A stretch of DNA of 33,430 nt, taken from positions 1-33,430 of the forward strand of contig JANRKN010000142.1 in assembly GCA_033763435.1 (NCBI GenBank), written 5' to 3'. Source of the stretch: JANRKN01 sp033763435 (GTDB taxonomy: Bacteria > Planctomycetota > Phycisphaerae > Phycisphaerales > UBA1924). Under the pieces are notes generated by a model. That model saw nothing but the letters and a program-made list of their open reading frames with translations, was not told the DNA's origin and searched no databases. Numbering within the stretch: the stretch's first letter is position 1; the number at the start of each line of letters is the position of its first letter. A program made the position numbers and the translations under genes. Shown piece by piece: positions 1-8,332 of this stretch.

Positions 1-1616
1 CGCCCGCGTGCGGCGCGTGCCGTCGGGTTCGTCCAGTTCGCGGGGCTCTGGTCGCCCCGGAGCTTCCGGCCCTTGAACGCGGCGCCGACGACGATCAGCG
101 GCACGTCATAAATCGTGTGCGCGGTGTGCGGCGCGTTGGTCGCGGGGTCGAACATCTGCTCGGCGTTGCCGTGGTCGGCAAAGACCAGGCACGAGCCGCC
201 ACGGGCCAGCGTCGCGTCGACGATCGCGCCCACGCAGGCGTCGACGATCTCGCAGGCCTTGATGGCCGCGGGGAGCGAGCCGGTGTGGCCCACCATGTCG
301 CCGTTGGCGAAGTTGACGACGATGAAGCGCTCGCAGTCAGGGGCAGCGAGGCGCCTGAGCACCGCGTCGCGCACGCCTGGGGCGGACATTTCGGGCTGCA
401 TGTCGTAGGTTGCGACCTTGGGGCTCTGGACGATCTCGCGCGTCTCGCCCGGGAAGGGCTCCTCGCGGTAGTCGTTGAAGAAGAACGTGACATGCGGGTA
501 CTTCTCGGTCTCGGCGCAGCGGAACTGCGTGAGGCCCAGTCGCGAGATGTACTCGCCCGCGATCGCCGACATTCGGGGCGGCTTGGGGAACGCGACGCCC
601 TGCACGTGCGGGAGCAGCTTCTCCCAGTACTCGGTCATGATGACGTAGTGCAGGTTGAGCTTGGCGCCTCGGTCAAAGCCGATCGCGCCCGAGTCGGGCG
701 AAGGCTTGACCTTGGCCCATTCGCTGTCGGGGAAGCAGAAGGCCGAGGAGATCTCGCGCGGGCGGTCGCCCCGGTAGTTGAAGAAGATCACCGCATCGCC
801 CGAGCGGACGCGCGAGGCCTGGATCTCGGGTTCGGTGCCGATCGCGGTGGGCGTGACGAACTCATCGCCCTTGAGCGTCGCGCCCGAGGGCTGGTCGTAG
901 TAGCGCTGGATCGCCTCGCCCGCAGAGAGCGCGCGGCCGAACTGATCGCGCCCGATCAGGCAGTCGTACGCGAGGCGCACGCGCTCCCAGCGGTGGTCGC
1001 GGTCCATCGCGTAGTAGCGCCCCATCACGCTCGCGATACGCCCGACGCCGATCTCACGCGCCTTGGCCTCCACGGCCTCCGCGAAGCCCTTGCCCAGGAA
1101 CGGGCCCGTGTCGCGCCCGTCGGTGAACAGGTGCAGGTACACGCGCTGCGTAAAGCCCAGGGACTTGCACGCGGCGAGGATCGCGTAGAGGTGCTCGAGC
1201 AGGCCATGGACGCCCGCATCGGAGTTGATGCCCATCAGGTGCAGCGACGCGTTCTTCGTGCGCGCGTGCTCGACCGCGGCCTTGATCGCGCCGTTGGTGT
1301 GCAGGCCCGACTGACAGGCCTTGGTCATTACGAGCGATTCCTGAGGCACGATGCGCCCGGCGCCGATGTTCTGGTGCCCCACTTCCGAGTTGCCCATCGT
1401 CGACGACTCGCCCAGGCCGGGCAGGCCCACGTCCTCACCGCTGGTCTTGACCAGCGTCCAGGGATATTCAGCCATCAGCCGATCAGCGACGGGCGTCTTG
1501 GCGAGCTTGACCGCGTTAAACGCGTCGTGCTCCGGGTGCGGGTTCATGCCCCAGCCATCGCGGATGATGAGGACGACGGGAGCGTTCTTGACAGCGGGGG
1601 TCGGGGCGGAAGTCAT
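1..1616 (-). CDS. gpmI: 2,3-bisphosphoglycerate-independent phosphoglycerate mutase, C-terminus cut by window edge
   Basis: This enzyme interconverts 3- and 2-phosphoglycerate in glycolysis and gluconeogenesis through a phosphoserine intermediate and two metal ions. The translation shows DGWG near the N-terminus (Asp20), the nucleophile motif GNSEVGH (Ser77), NIGAGR just after it, and the late metal motif ADHGNAE (Asp481, His482) with a further His at 500. These match the known metal-ligand pattern of the family. The ATG at 1614-1616 is preceded by GGAG about 11 bases upstream. About 538 codons are visible and the reading frame is still open at base 1, so only a short C-terminal piece is missing. 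After the last His the usual run towards a GRLADIAPT-like motif is delayed by a linker containing DQSPANWTNPTARAAR. The peroxiredoxin gene lies 73 bases upstream on the same strand and may be co-transcribed. Confidence 0.95.
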   Translation of the reverse strand, partial: MTSAPTPAVKNAPVVLIIRDGWGMNPHPEHDAFNAVKLAKTPVADRLMAEYPWTLVKTSGEDVGLPGLGESSTMGNSEVGHQNIGAGRIVPQESLVMTKACQSGLHTNGAIKAAVEHARTKNASLHLMGINSDAGVHGLLEHLYAILAACKSLGFTQRVYLHLFTDGRDTGPFLGKGFAEAVEAKAREIGVGRIASVMGRYYAMDRDHRWERVRLAYDCLIGRDQFGRALSAGEAIQRYYDQPSGATLKGDEFVTPTAIGTEPEIQASRVRSGDAVIFFNYRGDRPREISSAFCFPDSEWAKVKPSPDSGAIGFDRGAKLNLHYVIMTEYWEKLLPHVQGVAFPKPPRMSAIAGEYISRLGLTQFRCAETEKYPHVTFFFNDYREEPFPGETREIVQSPKVATYDMQPEMSAPGVRDAVLRRLAAPDCERFIVVNFANGDMVGHTGSLPAAIKACEIVDACVGAIVDATLARGGSCLVFADHGNAEQMFDPATNAPHTAHTIYDVPLIVVGAAFKGRKLRGDQSPANWTNPTARAARG

Positions 1617-1689
1617 GGGCAGAAAGGCTCCGTCAGCGCGGATGTGCCGCGGGGAGGTGATGCGGGGCGCAGAAAACCAACGCGAACGA

Positions 1690-2166
1690 TCAACCGACGC
1701 TGGCGATGACTTCTTCGAAGTTCATCGCGTTGCCGGGCTGGCGGGACTGGACCCACTTGACCTTGCCCTGGCCCGTCTCGCTCTTGCCGATGATGACCGT
1801 GCCGCGGCTGGAAACGTTGAGCTCGGGCCAATACAGCCCGTACGCCCGGCAGACCTGGCGGTGAATGTCTGAGAGGAGTGTCTGCTTGAGGCCGAGCTGG
1901 TCGGCCCATGCCTTGAGCGACGCGAACGAATCGCAGGAGATGCCCACGACCTGCGCGCCCTTCTTCTCCCACTTGGTCATTTCGTCGGTGACGCACTTCA
2001 TCTCCGTCGAGCAGACCGAGGTGAACGCCAGCGGAAAGAAGCAGAGCACTACGTCGGACTTCTTCACCGCCTCAGAAAGCGTCCAGGGCTGGCGGTTGTG
2101 GTCGGTGATCGTGAAGTCCGGGGCGGCATCGCCCACGGCCAGGGGCAGCGTACGGGGATTCAGCAT
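1690..2166 (-). CDS. Peroxiredoxin (AhpC/TSA superfamily, BCP/AhpE-like)
   Basis: This is a cytoplasmic thiol peroxidase of 158 residues that reduces hydrogen peroxide and organic hydroperoxides. The peroxidatic cysteine is Cys52 in FFPLAFTSVCSTEM, the family's PxxxTxxC active site. Cys58 and Cys42 lie nearby, but I see no clear 2-Cys resolving arrangement. A thioredoxin-fold core follows (VVGISCDS, GTVIIGKSE). I chose the ATG at 2164-2166 because it is preceded by GGAG with a 7-base gap and the homologous region begins there. A longer in-frame extension upstream to 2322 is Arg/Ala-rich and looks non-coding. It lies upstream of gpmI on the same strand and is divergent from the yggS-type gene, with 168 bases between the two starts. 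The subfamily assignment is less sure than the superfamily. Confidence 0.9.
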   Translation of the reverse strand: MLNPRTLPLAVGDAAPDFTITDHNRQPWTLSEAVKKSDVVLCFFPLAFTSVCSTEMKCVTDEMTKWEKKGAQVVGISCDSFASLKAWADQLGLKQTLLSDIHRQVCRAYGLYWPELNVSSRGTVIIGKSETGQGKVKWVQSRQPGNAMNFEEVIASVG

Positions 2167-2229
2167 CGTCAATCTCCGGGAGCGTTGAGGGATCTGGACA
2201 GCGAGAAGGCAGGAACCCGCCCGCTGAGG

Positions 2230-2235
2230 TATCCT
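2230..2235 (+). promoter_or_regulatory. Candidate -10 element (TATCCT) for the yggS-type gene
   Basis: TATCCT lies in the 168-base gap between two divergent genes and would start a transcript about 90 bases before the ATG at 2335. No convincing -35 element is seen, so this is only a weak candidate. Confidence 0.25.
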
Positions 2236-2334
2236 AGAGGCGTCACGCGTCGCGGCGGAGCGGCGCGCGTGAGAACTCCGGCCCGCCCGGCGCTCCGGCG
2301 CGTCGCGGGCCCATGTCGGCAAGATGCCACGCGG

Positions 2335-3246
2335 ATGAGCGCCATGACTCCCCCCACTTCGACCTCCACGACCCCGGCCGACCAGCTCCCCGGCACGCTG
2401 CGCGAACGCTACCAGCTTGTGCAGGACTCGATCGCCAAGGCCGCGGCGCGCTCAGGGCGCAAGGCCTCGGACATCCTCCTCGTCGCCGTCACCAAGCACG
2501 CCGCGCCCGAGCAGATCCGCGAGATGATCGACCTGGGCCACCGCGACTTCGGCGAGAACCGCGTGCAGGTGCTCATGCAGCACGCCGCCCTCGCGGAGGA
2601 GTATCAGGCGCGCCTGCGCATCACGCCCAGCGCCCGCAAGCAGCACAACACCCGAGGCGAAGCGCTGCTCTTCCCCGAGCCCACGACCACCGCCCCCACC
2701 ATTCCTTCCGCAGCCGACGTGCCCGTCCGCTGGCACATGATCGGACACCTCCAGCGCAATAAGGCCCGCAAGGCCATGGAGTACGTCCGGCTCGTGCACT
2801 CCGTCGATTCGCTCCGCCTCGCGGAAGAACTCCAGACCATCGGCCTCAAGCGTGATCAGATCATCGAAGTGCTCATCCAGGTCAACATCGCGGGCGAAGA
2901 TCAGAAGTCGGGCATCCCGGGCCCGGCGGTGCTGCCCCTGTGCGAGCAGATCGACACCATGGTCCACGTCCGCGTCCGCGGGCTGATGACGATGGCGCCC
3001 TACTCCGACAAGCCCGAAGACTCCCGAGGCGTGTTCGCACGCTGCCGCGAACTCTTCGACGACGTCCAGAAGGCGGGCGTGGGCGAGGGACGCTTCAACA
3101 TTCTCTCGATGGGCATGTCAGGCGACTATCAGGTCGCGATCGAAGAGGGGGCGAACCTGGTCCGCGTCGGCACGTCGCTCTTCGGCAGCGGCCCTGCCAA
3201 CGCCGAAGAGAACGACGACGAGGCTCGTGAAGCCCCCGAGGCCTGA
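2335..3246 (+). CDS. YggS/PROSC-family PLP-binding protein with an internal insertion
   Basis: Members of this family bind pyridoxal 5'-phosphate in an alanine-racemase-like barrel and keep PLP and amino-acid pools in balance; no enzymatic reaction is established. Lys54 in LVAVTKHA is the expected PLP lysine. FGENRVQ (72-78), WHMIGHLQRNKA (133-144), VNIAGEDQKSG, GLMTMAP and LSMGMSGDYQVAIEEGANLVRVGTSLFG regions follow in the usual order. The protein is 303 residues against about 230 for typical members. The difference comes from a Pro/Thr-rich N-terminus, an insertion at about residues 91-127 between FGENRVQ and WHMIGH, and an acidic tail. The start could be the ATG at 2335 or the one at 2344; neither has a strong Shine-Dalgarno. 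It converges on the diguanylate cyclase gene 26 bases downstream. Confidence 0.92.
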   Translation: MSAMTPPTSTSTTPADQLPGTLRERYQLVQDSIAKAAARSGRKASDILLVAVTKHAAPEQIREMIDLGHRDFGENRVQVLMQHAALAEEYQARLRITPSARKQHNTRGEALLFPEPTTTAPTIPSAADVPVRWHMIGHLQRNKARKAMEYVRLVHSVDSLRLAEELQTIGLKRDQIIEVLIQVNIAGEDQKSGIPGPAVLPLCEQIDTMVHVRVRGLMTMAPYSDKPEDSRGVFARCRELFDDVQKAGVGEGRFNILSMGMSGDYQVAIEEGANLVRVGTSLFGSGPANAEENDDEAREAPEA

Positions 3247-3272
3247 GCCGGACAGATCAATCGTCGCTGCGT

Positions 3273-4226
3273 TCAGCTCGCAGCGCGGACCAGCTTGGCC
3301 GGGCCCACCGACGTCCAGACGACGCGGTTGCGCCCGCCCTTCTTCGCGGCGTACAGGTTGCGGTCGGCCGCTTCCACCCATGCGCCCGGGTCCATCGCGC
3401 AAGCGCTCTCAGCGCCCGCAAGCCCCACCGACATCGTGACCGTGCGCTCGGGATGGCGAGGCCACTGAATGTCCATCAGCCCTTGGCGCAGACGCTCGCA
3501 GAGCGTCGCGGCATCCTCGGGCGTTGTGTCGGGCATGATCAGCACGAATTCTTCGCCGCCGTAGCGGCACGGGATATCGCTCGCCCGGCAGCTGCGCTGC
3601 ACGAGCTTGCCCAGCCCCATCAGCACCGCGTCGCCTGCGGGATGGCCGAACGTGTCGTTGATGCTCTTGAAATGGTCCACGTCCATGACCGCGACGGTGA
3701 GCGGGCGATCATGGCGCGCGGCACGGGCCACCTCTTCACGCCAGCGATCGTCGAAGTAGGCGCGGTTCCAGAGGCCCGTGAGGCCGTCGATCTTCGCGCG
3801 CTGGCTAAGCATCTGCAGCAGCGCGTGCATCTTGAGGGCCGAGCGCACGCGGACGCGCAGCTCGGTGAGATCGAAGGGCTTGGTAATGTAGTCGACCGCG
3901 CCCAGATCAAAGGCGGTGACCTTGTCCTGAGGCGAAGCGAGCGCGCTCAGCACGATCACGGGGATCTGCGCCGTGTCCGACGAGTCCTTGAGGCTGCGGA
4001 GAACCTCGAACCCGTCCATGCCGGGCATGTCGAGGTCGAGGAGAATGATCGCGGGCTTGGCGGTGCCTGCGGTGATGAGCCCCTCGGCGCCGCCGACAGC
4101 CGAGATCAGCGTGAGCTCTTCGCTCCGCAGGCGCGCCTTGAGCAGGCGATGGACATCCTGCGAGTCGTCAATGACCAGGACGACTGGCTTGGAGTCCTCG
4201 AGCTTGATGTTCGCTTCGAACGTCAT
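3273..4226 (-). CDS. Response regulator diguanylate cyclase (REC-GGDEF, PleD-like)
   Basis: This two-domain signalling protein makes cyclic di-GMP from two GTP. The N-terminal receiver domain (about 14-130) has the acidic pair Asp20-Asp21, phosphoacceptor Asp64 in LLDLDMPGMDG, Ser94 and Lys116 in TKPF, a full phosphorylation set. The GGDEF domain (about 145-305) starts with DGLTGLWNR and carries the catalytic GGEEF at 223-227. An inhibitory site RASD (214-217) stands five residues before it, the spacing of the c-di-GMP product-inhibition I-site. No membrane segment is seen. The ATG at 4224-4226 is preceded by GAGG with a 4-base gap. The HPt gene ends 68 bases upstream on the same strand, which suggests one operon in which the HPt protein phosphorylates this receiver. 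No histidine kinase is nearby. Confidence 0.95.
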   Translation of the reverse strand: MTFEANIKLEDSKPVVLVIDDSQDVHRLLKARLRSEELTLISAVGGAEGLITAGTAKPAIILLDLDMPGMDGFEVLRSLKDSSDTAQIPVIVLSALASPQDKVTAFDLGAVDYITKPFDLTELRVRVRSALKMHALLQMLSQRAKIDGLTGLWNRAYFDDRWREEVARAARHDRPLTVAVMDVDHFKSINDTFGHPAGDAVLMGLGKLVQRSCRASDIPCRYGGEEFVLIMPDTTPEDAATLCERLRQGLMDIQWPRHPERTVTMSVGLAGAESACAMDPGAWVEAADRNLYAAKKGGRNRVVWTSVGPAKLVRAAS

Positions 4227-4294
4227 CCAACCTCACCGGGCACGGAACCACGAACCGGACGAACTTGGGCACACCCGCCGGAAGGAGGGCGATT

Positions 4295-4645
4295 TCAGCC
4301 GAACGTCACACGCCGGCAAACTTCGAGAAGCTCATCCACCCGGGCGCGGATCGCGCTCAGTTCGTCGGGGGCCGATCGCACGGCATCCTCAACCTTGCCC
4401 GCGGCTTCGCCCAGCGGCGCAAAGCCGTAGCCGGCCGAAGCGCCCTTCAGCTGATGCGACAGGGTCTTGAGCCGAGCCATCTCCGCGCCGTCAAATGCCG
4501 TTCGGATCGCTTCGATGCGTTCGGGCATTTCCTGCACGAACATCTCGACCAGCTCGCGCATCTCCGGGTCGTCGGCGAAGGTGCTGCGCAGCGGCGCGCC
4601 CGAGGCCGACGGGAGCGAAGATGAACGCGGATCCTGCTGACTCAT
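4295..4645 (-). CDS. Histidine phosphotransfer (HPt) domain protein
   Basis: This is a stand-alone 116-residue HPt protein of the kind that relays phosphate between a hybrid kinase and a response regulator. The helical core carries LSHQLKGASAGYG with phosphoacceptor His64, matching the HxLKGxSxxxG signature. The preceding helix (LVEMFVQEMPERIEAI) and the later Gly/Leu pattern (APLGEAAGKVEDA) also fit. The first 20 residues are Ser/Pro-rich and probably disordered. The start at 4645 has a good ribosome site, GGGAGG about 7 bases before ATG. It lies directly upstream of the REC-GGDEF gene, so the likely receiver partner is encoded next door. Confidence 0.9.
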   Translation of the reverse strand: MSQQDPRSSSLPSASGAPLRSTFADDPEMRELVEMFVQEMPERIEAIRTAFDGAEMARLKTLSHQLKGASAGYGFAPLGEAAGKVEDAVRSAPDELSAIRARVDELLEVCRRVTFG

Positions 4646-4991
4646 AGGGAAACCTCCCAGAGTTGGATCGGATTGCCGATGCCCCGCGTTGAGTGTGTTC
4701 GCGACATTCCGCGACGAATCACCCCGGGAAACGGTGGAGGGAGAATCACCTCATCCGATGCGTCGCTGCAGACGTCACACTCGGCACAGTCGGCCTTAGA
4801 TCGCCCCGAGCGGTCGCTGGGAACGCCCCCGGGGCAATGGGCATCAGGGGCACTCGCGGCCCCGCCAGAACGCCCAGCGAGCTCCCCCGGGACCGGCCCC
4901 GCCCGAGCCGCAGGCCGTTCGTATACTCGGCTGGGCCCTGCTTTCTGACCGGGCCCTCACGCTGGACCCCACGCCGGACCTGGAGCCGACC
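4646..4991. other. Intergenic region between the divergent HPt and pdhA genes
   Basis: These 346 bases hold no convincing gene. They should contain the promoter of the HPt/cyclase unit, of which I see no clear example, and that of pdhA, for which a TATACT at 4922-4927 is the best candidate. No riboswitch, repeat or operator-like palindrome stood out. Confidence 0.5.
4922..4927 (+). promoter_or_regulatory. Candidate -10 element (TATACT) of pdhA
   Basis: TATACT differs from TATAAT at one position and is conspicuous in GC-rich DNA. It would give a leader of about 58 bases ending in a GGAG ribosome site 6 bases before the pdhA ATG. No -35 match is seen at the normal spacing. Confidence 0.4.
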
Positions 4992-6107
4992 ATGCCCATC
5001 AAGACCGTGTACGAGGCGAAGATCGATTACCTCCAGATCCTCGACGAGCACGGCAAGTTCGACGAAGCGCTCGGCAAAGGCCTGCTCACCGACGATCAGG
5101 TCGTGAAGCTCTACGACTTCATGATCACCTGCCGGCAGATGGATGAGATCGCCTTCAAGCTCCAGCGCTCCGGGCGCATGGGCACCTATCCGCAGAACAA
5201 GGGCCAGGAGGCCGCGGCCATCGGCACCGCCTTCGCCGCCAAGGTCGGCACCGACTGGCTTGTCCCCTGCTACCGCGAAAACGCCGCCCTCTGGATGCAC
5301 GGCCTGCCCATGCAGAACATCCTCCTGCACTGGATGGGCGACGAGAGGGGCAACCAGATCCCCGAGGGCGTCTGCCAGCTTCCCCTCTGCATCCCGATCG
5401 GCACCCAGATGCTCCACGCCACCGGCATCGCCTGGGCCTTCAAGATGCGCAAGGAGCCCAAGGTCGTTCTCACCTACTTCGGCGACGGCGCGACCAGCGA
5501 AGGCGACTTCCACGAGGCGATGAACTTCGCGAGCGTCAACATGGCGCCGGTGATCTTCGTGTGCCAGAACAACCAGTGGGCGATCTCGGTCCCGCGCGAC
5601 ATCCAGATGAACTCGCGGACGGTCGCGCAGAAGGCCCTCGCGTATGACATGCCGACGATCCAGGTCGACGGCAACGACCTGTTCGCCGTGTACAAGGCCG
5701 CGAAGGAAGCGATTGACCGCGCCCGCGCGGGAGGGGGTCCGACGTTCATCGAGGCCGTGACGTACCGCCTGGCGGACCACACGACCGCGGACGACGCCCG
5801 GCGCTATCGCGACCAGAAGGAAGTCGAGAGCTGGCTGGGCAAGGACCCGATGATCCGCCTCCGCAAGTACCTCGAGCAGCGCAAGCTGTGGGACGACGCG
5901 AAGCAGTCCGCGGCCGAGGAACGCGCCAAGGCGCACGTCGCGCAGGTCGTGAAGGACGCCGAGGGGATCGCCAAGCCCGAACTGGGCGACATCTTCGACT
6001 ACACCTTCGCGTCGCCCCTGCCCGAGGAGTTGCAGACGCAGAAGCGCACGATGCGCACCGCCAGCCTTGCGCAGGACCCGCAGCAGGCGGGGCTGAACAC
6101 CCGCTGA
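4992..6107 (+). CDS. pdhA: Pyruvate dehydrogenase E1 component, alpha subunit
   Basis: This is the thiamine-diphosphate-binding half of the heterotetrameric (alpha2beta2) E1 enzyme, which decarboxylates pyruvate and reductively acetylates the lipoyl group of E2. The 371 residues show YRENAALWMHG, then the TPP/Mg motif GDGATSEGD (GDG at 164-166) closed by Asn-Asn at 193-194 and QWAIS, and the phospho-loop-like YRLADHTTADDARRYR. The length and the N-terminal LTDDQVVKLYDFMITCRQMDE resemble the Gram-positive PdhA type. GGAG stands 6 bases before the ATG. Its partner pdhB is not adjacent: an exported phosphoesterase gene with its own promoter and terminator lies between them. A branched-chain oxo-acid substrate is the main alternative, and the sequence alone cannot rule it out. 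Confidence 0.93.
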   Translation: MPIKTVYEAKIDYLQILDEHGKFDEALGKGLLTDDQVVKLYDFMITCRQMDEIAFKLQRSGRMGTYPQNKGQEAAAIGTAFAAKVGTDWLVPCYRENAALWMHGLPMQNILLHWMGDERGNQIPEGVCQLPLCIPIGTQMLHATGIAWAFKMRKEPKVVLTYFGDGATSEGDFHEAMNFASVNMAPVIFVCQNNQWAISVPRDIQMNSRTVAQKALAYDMPTIQVDGNDLFAVYKAAKEAIDRARAGGGPTFIEAVTYRLADHTTADDARRYRDQKEVESWLGKDPMIRLRKYLEQRKLWDDAKQSAAEERAKAHVAQVVKDAEGIAKPELGDIFDYTFASPLPEELQTQKRTMRTASLAQDPQQAGLNTR

Positions 6108-6171
6108 AGCAAGTCTGAACACGAGTCGAACCGGAAGCGCGCTGAGAACTTCACGCGTGTTTGACGCGGCA

Positions 6172-6203
6172 TTGACAGAGCCCGCGCTGGCGTCCGATAG
6201 CGT
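6172..6203 (+). promoter_or_regulatory. Candidate promoter of the 5'-nucleotidase-like gene
   Basis: A perfect -35 hexamer TTGACA (6172-6177) is followed by GATAGC (6196-6201, 18-base gap) and TAGCGT (6198-6203, 20-base gap). A second TTGAC lies 11 bases further upstream. The -35 is convincing; the exact -10 is not settled. Confidence 0.45.
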
Positions 6204-6304
6204 TTTCCCGGAGTGAGAATCCGCGGCGAGCTCGGTCCGTCGGTCGTCCCTCGTGCGGACGCGACGCTCACCGACTCACGCCCGGCGCTCCCGGGAGCCT
6301 CTCG

Positions 6305-8218
6305 ATGTTCCGACCCGCGTTCGCCCTTGCTGTTCTTGCCGGCCTGGCCGGTCATGCCCACGCCCAGCGCGTTTCCGCGACTCCTCGTGTGCTGTCCAAT
6401 CCGATCGGCGCGGAGCCGGAACAGGCGCCGACGCTGACGCCCGCGCTCCGTGTAATCAACCCCGGCCCCGGCCTGTCGAAGATCGATTTCTGGCTCACGG
6501 TGCTCCACGCCAACGACGGCGAGTCGAAGGTGCTGCCGCTCACGGGTGCGCAGGCAGGCTTTGCGGGCGCGGCGCGGTTCAAGGCGCTCGCGGACCGCCT
6601 CAAGCTCGAGTCGCAGCAGGGCCCGGGGCGCCGCGGCGTGTTGATGATCTCTTCGGGCGACAACTTCCTCGCGGGCGCCGCGTTCAACGCCTCGCTCGCC
6701 AACGGCGTGCCGTTCTTTGACTCGCGCGCCCTGGACCTGATTGGCTTCGACGCGATCGCGCCCGGCAACCACGACTTTGACTTCGGGCCCGATGTGTTCG
6801 CCGATTTCGTCAACGGCTTTGACAACACCCCTTTCGTTTCGGCCAATATCAACGCCGTCAACGAGCCGAACGTTCAGGCGCTGGTGCTCAACGGGCAGCT
6901 TCGCCGGTCGGCGATCGTCACGACCAACGGTGAGCGCTTCGGCGTCATCGGGCTGATCACGCCGATCCTGCCCTCGATCTCCTCCCCGCGCAATCTCGCG
7001 ATCGGCACCAACCTGACCCAGATCCTTCAGGACGAGGTCAACGCCCTCGAATCGCAGGGCATCAACCGCATCATCCTCACCTCGCACCTTCAGAACCTCA
7101 ACGAAGAGTTCAACCTCGCCGCGACCGTCCGAGGCGTCGATGTGATCATCGGCGGCGGCGGCTCAGAGCTGGTCGCCAACCCCTCGGCGCCGCTCGTCCC
7201 GGGCGACACACGCACCACCGCCGATCTGGGCGGCACGGGCTATCCGCGTCTGGCGACCGACAACACGGGTGCTTCCGTGCCCGTCGTCACCACCTCGGGT
7301 GAATACAAGTACATCGGTCGTCTGATGCTCGGCTGGTCGGGCGGCACGGTCCGCGCGATCGACAACCGCTCGGACGCCGTCCGCGTCGCTCCCGAGACCC
7401 AGCCCGACGGCGTCACCCCCGACCCGACCGTCGTCGCTCAGGTCGAGCAGCCCGTGCAGAGCTATGTCAACGCGCTGGCAGCGATCGTGGTCGGCAATTC
7501 GAGCGTCCCGCTCGACGGCCGACGCGGCACGGGCAGCGGCAACCCCGCGAGCGCCACGCCAGGCATCCGCACGACCGAGACGAATCTGGGCAATCTGTCC
7601 GCCGATTCGCTGCTCTGGACCGCTCGCCAGAAGGCCGCGGCGTTCGGCGTCCCGCTCGCGGACATCGCGATTCAGAACGGCGGCGGCATCCGCAACAACA
7701 GCATCATCCCCGCGGGCAACATCTCCGAACTCGACACCTTCAGCATCCACGCTTTCGCCAACTTCGTCAGCGTGGTGCCCAACGTCACGCCCACCAAGCT
7801 CAAGGAACTGCTCGAGAACGCCTACTCGCGCGTCGAGTTTGCTGACGGCCGCTTCGCCCAGATCGCCGGCATGACCGTCGTCTACGACCAGGACCGCCAG
7901 GCCCAGATCATCAACGCCGCGGGCGTCATCACCACCCCGGGCGAGCGCGTCCGCGAGGTCGCCCTCAGCAACGGCACCGTCATCATCACCGGCGGCGCGA
8001 TCGCCCCGACCGCCCCCGCCTCGCTCACGCTCGCCACCATCGACTTCCTCGTGCGCACCAACGGCGATCAGTACCCCTTCAACGGCCTCCCCTTCACCAC
8101 CCTGGGCGTCACCTACCAGCAGGCCCTGCGTGACTACATCGCCACCGGGCTCGGCGGCCTGATCACCCCCGTCCAGTACCCCGCGGGCGGCGAAGGCCGA
8201 ATCACCCGCCAGAACTGA
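6305..8218 (+). CDS. Exported 5'-nucleotidase/UshA-family phosphoesterase with variant metal motifs
   Basis: This 637-residue protein has a signal peptide (hydrophobic 5-16, cleavage after AHA at 18-20) and so acts outside the cytoplasmic membrane, probably releasing phosphate from nucleotides or other esters. The N-terminal calcineurin-like domain contains LHAND (Asp71), GDNF (118-121), GNHDFDFG (154-161) and His261. The C-terminal 5'-nucleotidase domain contains NGGGIRNN (458-465), the nucleotide-binding signature. Two canonical metal motifs are changed. The usual DxH reads Asp-Gly-Glu (71-73), and the late GHxH site reads GGGGSE (about 282-287). GGGAG precedes the ATG by about 8 bases. A strong terminator follows the stop, so this is a monocistronic unit inserted between pdhA and pdhB. 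Substrate and activity are unknown. Confidence 0.88.
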   Translation: MFRPAFALAVLAGLAGHAHAQRVSATPRVLSNPIGAEPEQAPTLTPALRVINPGPGLSKIDFWLTVLHANDGESKVLPLTGAQAGFAGAARFKALADRLKLESQQGPGRRGVLMISSGDNFLAGAAFNASLANGVPFFDSRALDLIGFDAIAPGNHDFDFGPDVFADFVNGFDNTPFVSANINAVNEPNVQALVLNGQLRRSAIVTTNGERFGVIGLITPILPSISSPRNLAIGTNLTQILQDEVNALESQGINRIILTSHLQNLNEEFNLAATVRGVDVIIGGGGSELVANPSAPLVPGDTRTTADLGGTGYPRLATDNTGASVPVVTTSGEYKYIGRLMLGWSGGTVRAIDNRSDAVRVAPETQPDGVTPDPTVVAQVEQPVQSYVNALAAIVVGNSSVPLDGRRGTGSGNPASATPGIRTTETNLGNLSADSLLWTARQKAAAFGVPLADIAIQNGGGIRNNSIIPAGNISELDTFSIHAFANFVSVVPNVTPTKLKELLENAYSRVEFADGRFAQIAGMTVVYDQDRQAQIINAAGVITTPGERVREVALSNGTVIITGGAIAPTAPASLTLATIDFLVRTNGDQYPFNGLPFTTLGVTYQQALRDYIATGLGGLITPVQYPAGGEGRITRQN

Positions 8219-8254
8219 TCGCACGGTCCTCGACAACTCAGCTTTCCTGGCTTC

Positions 8255-8288
8255 CAGGTCCGCGCCCGAGGCGGACCTGTTTTCTTTC
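8255..8288 (+). terminator. Intrinsic terminator of the 5'-nucleotidase-like gene
   Basis: CAGGTCCGC (8255-8263) and GCGGACCTG (8271-8279) form a perfect 9-bp stem with a 7-base loop, followed by TTTTCTTTC. This is a textbook Rho-independent terminator located 37 bases after the stop codon. Confidence 0.9.
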
Positions 8289-8332
8289 GCCGCCAGCTTT
8301 CGGCGCCCCGTGCAGACTGGCCCGGAAGCTTC

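Noticed and set aside
117..1709. A 530-codon plus-strand frame opposite gpmI
   Set aside because: The minus strand encodes an unmistakable phosphoglycerate mutase; the plus frame has no motif.
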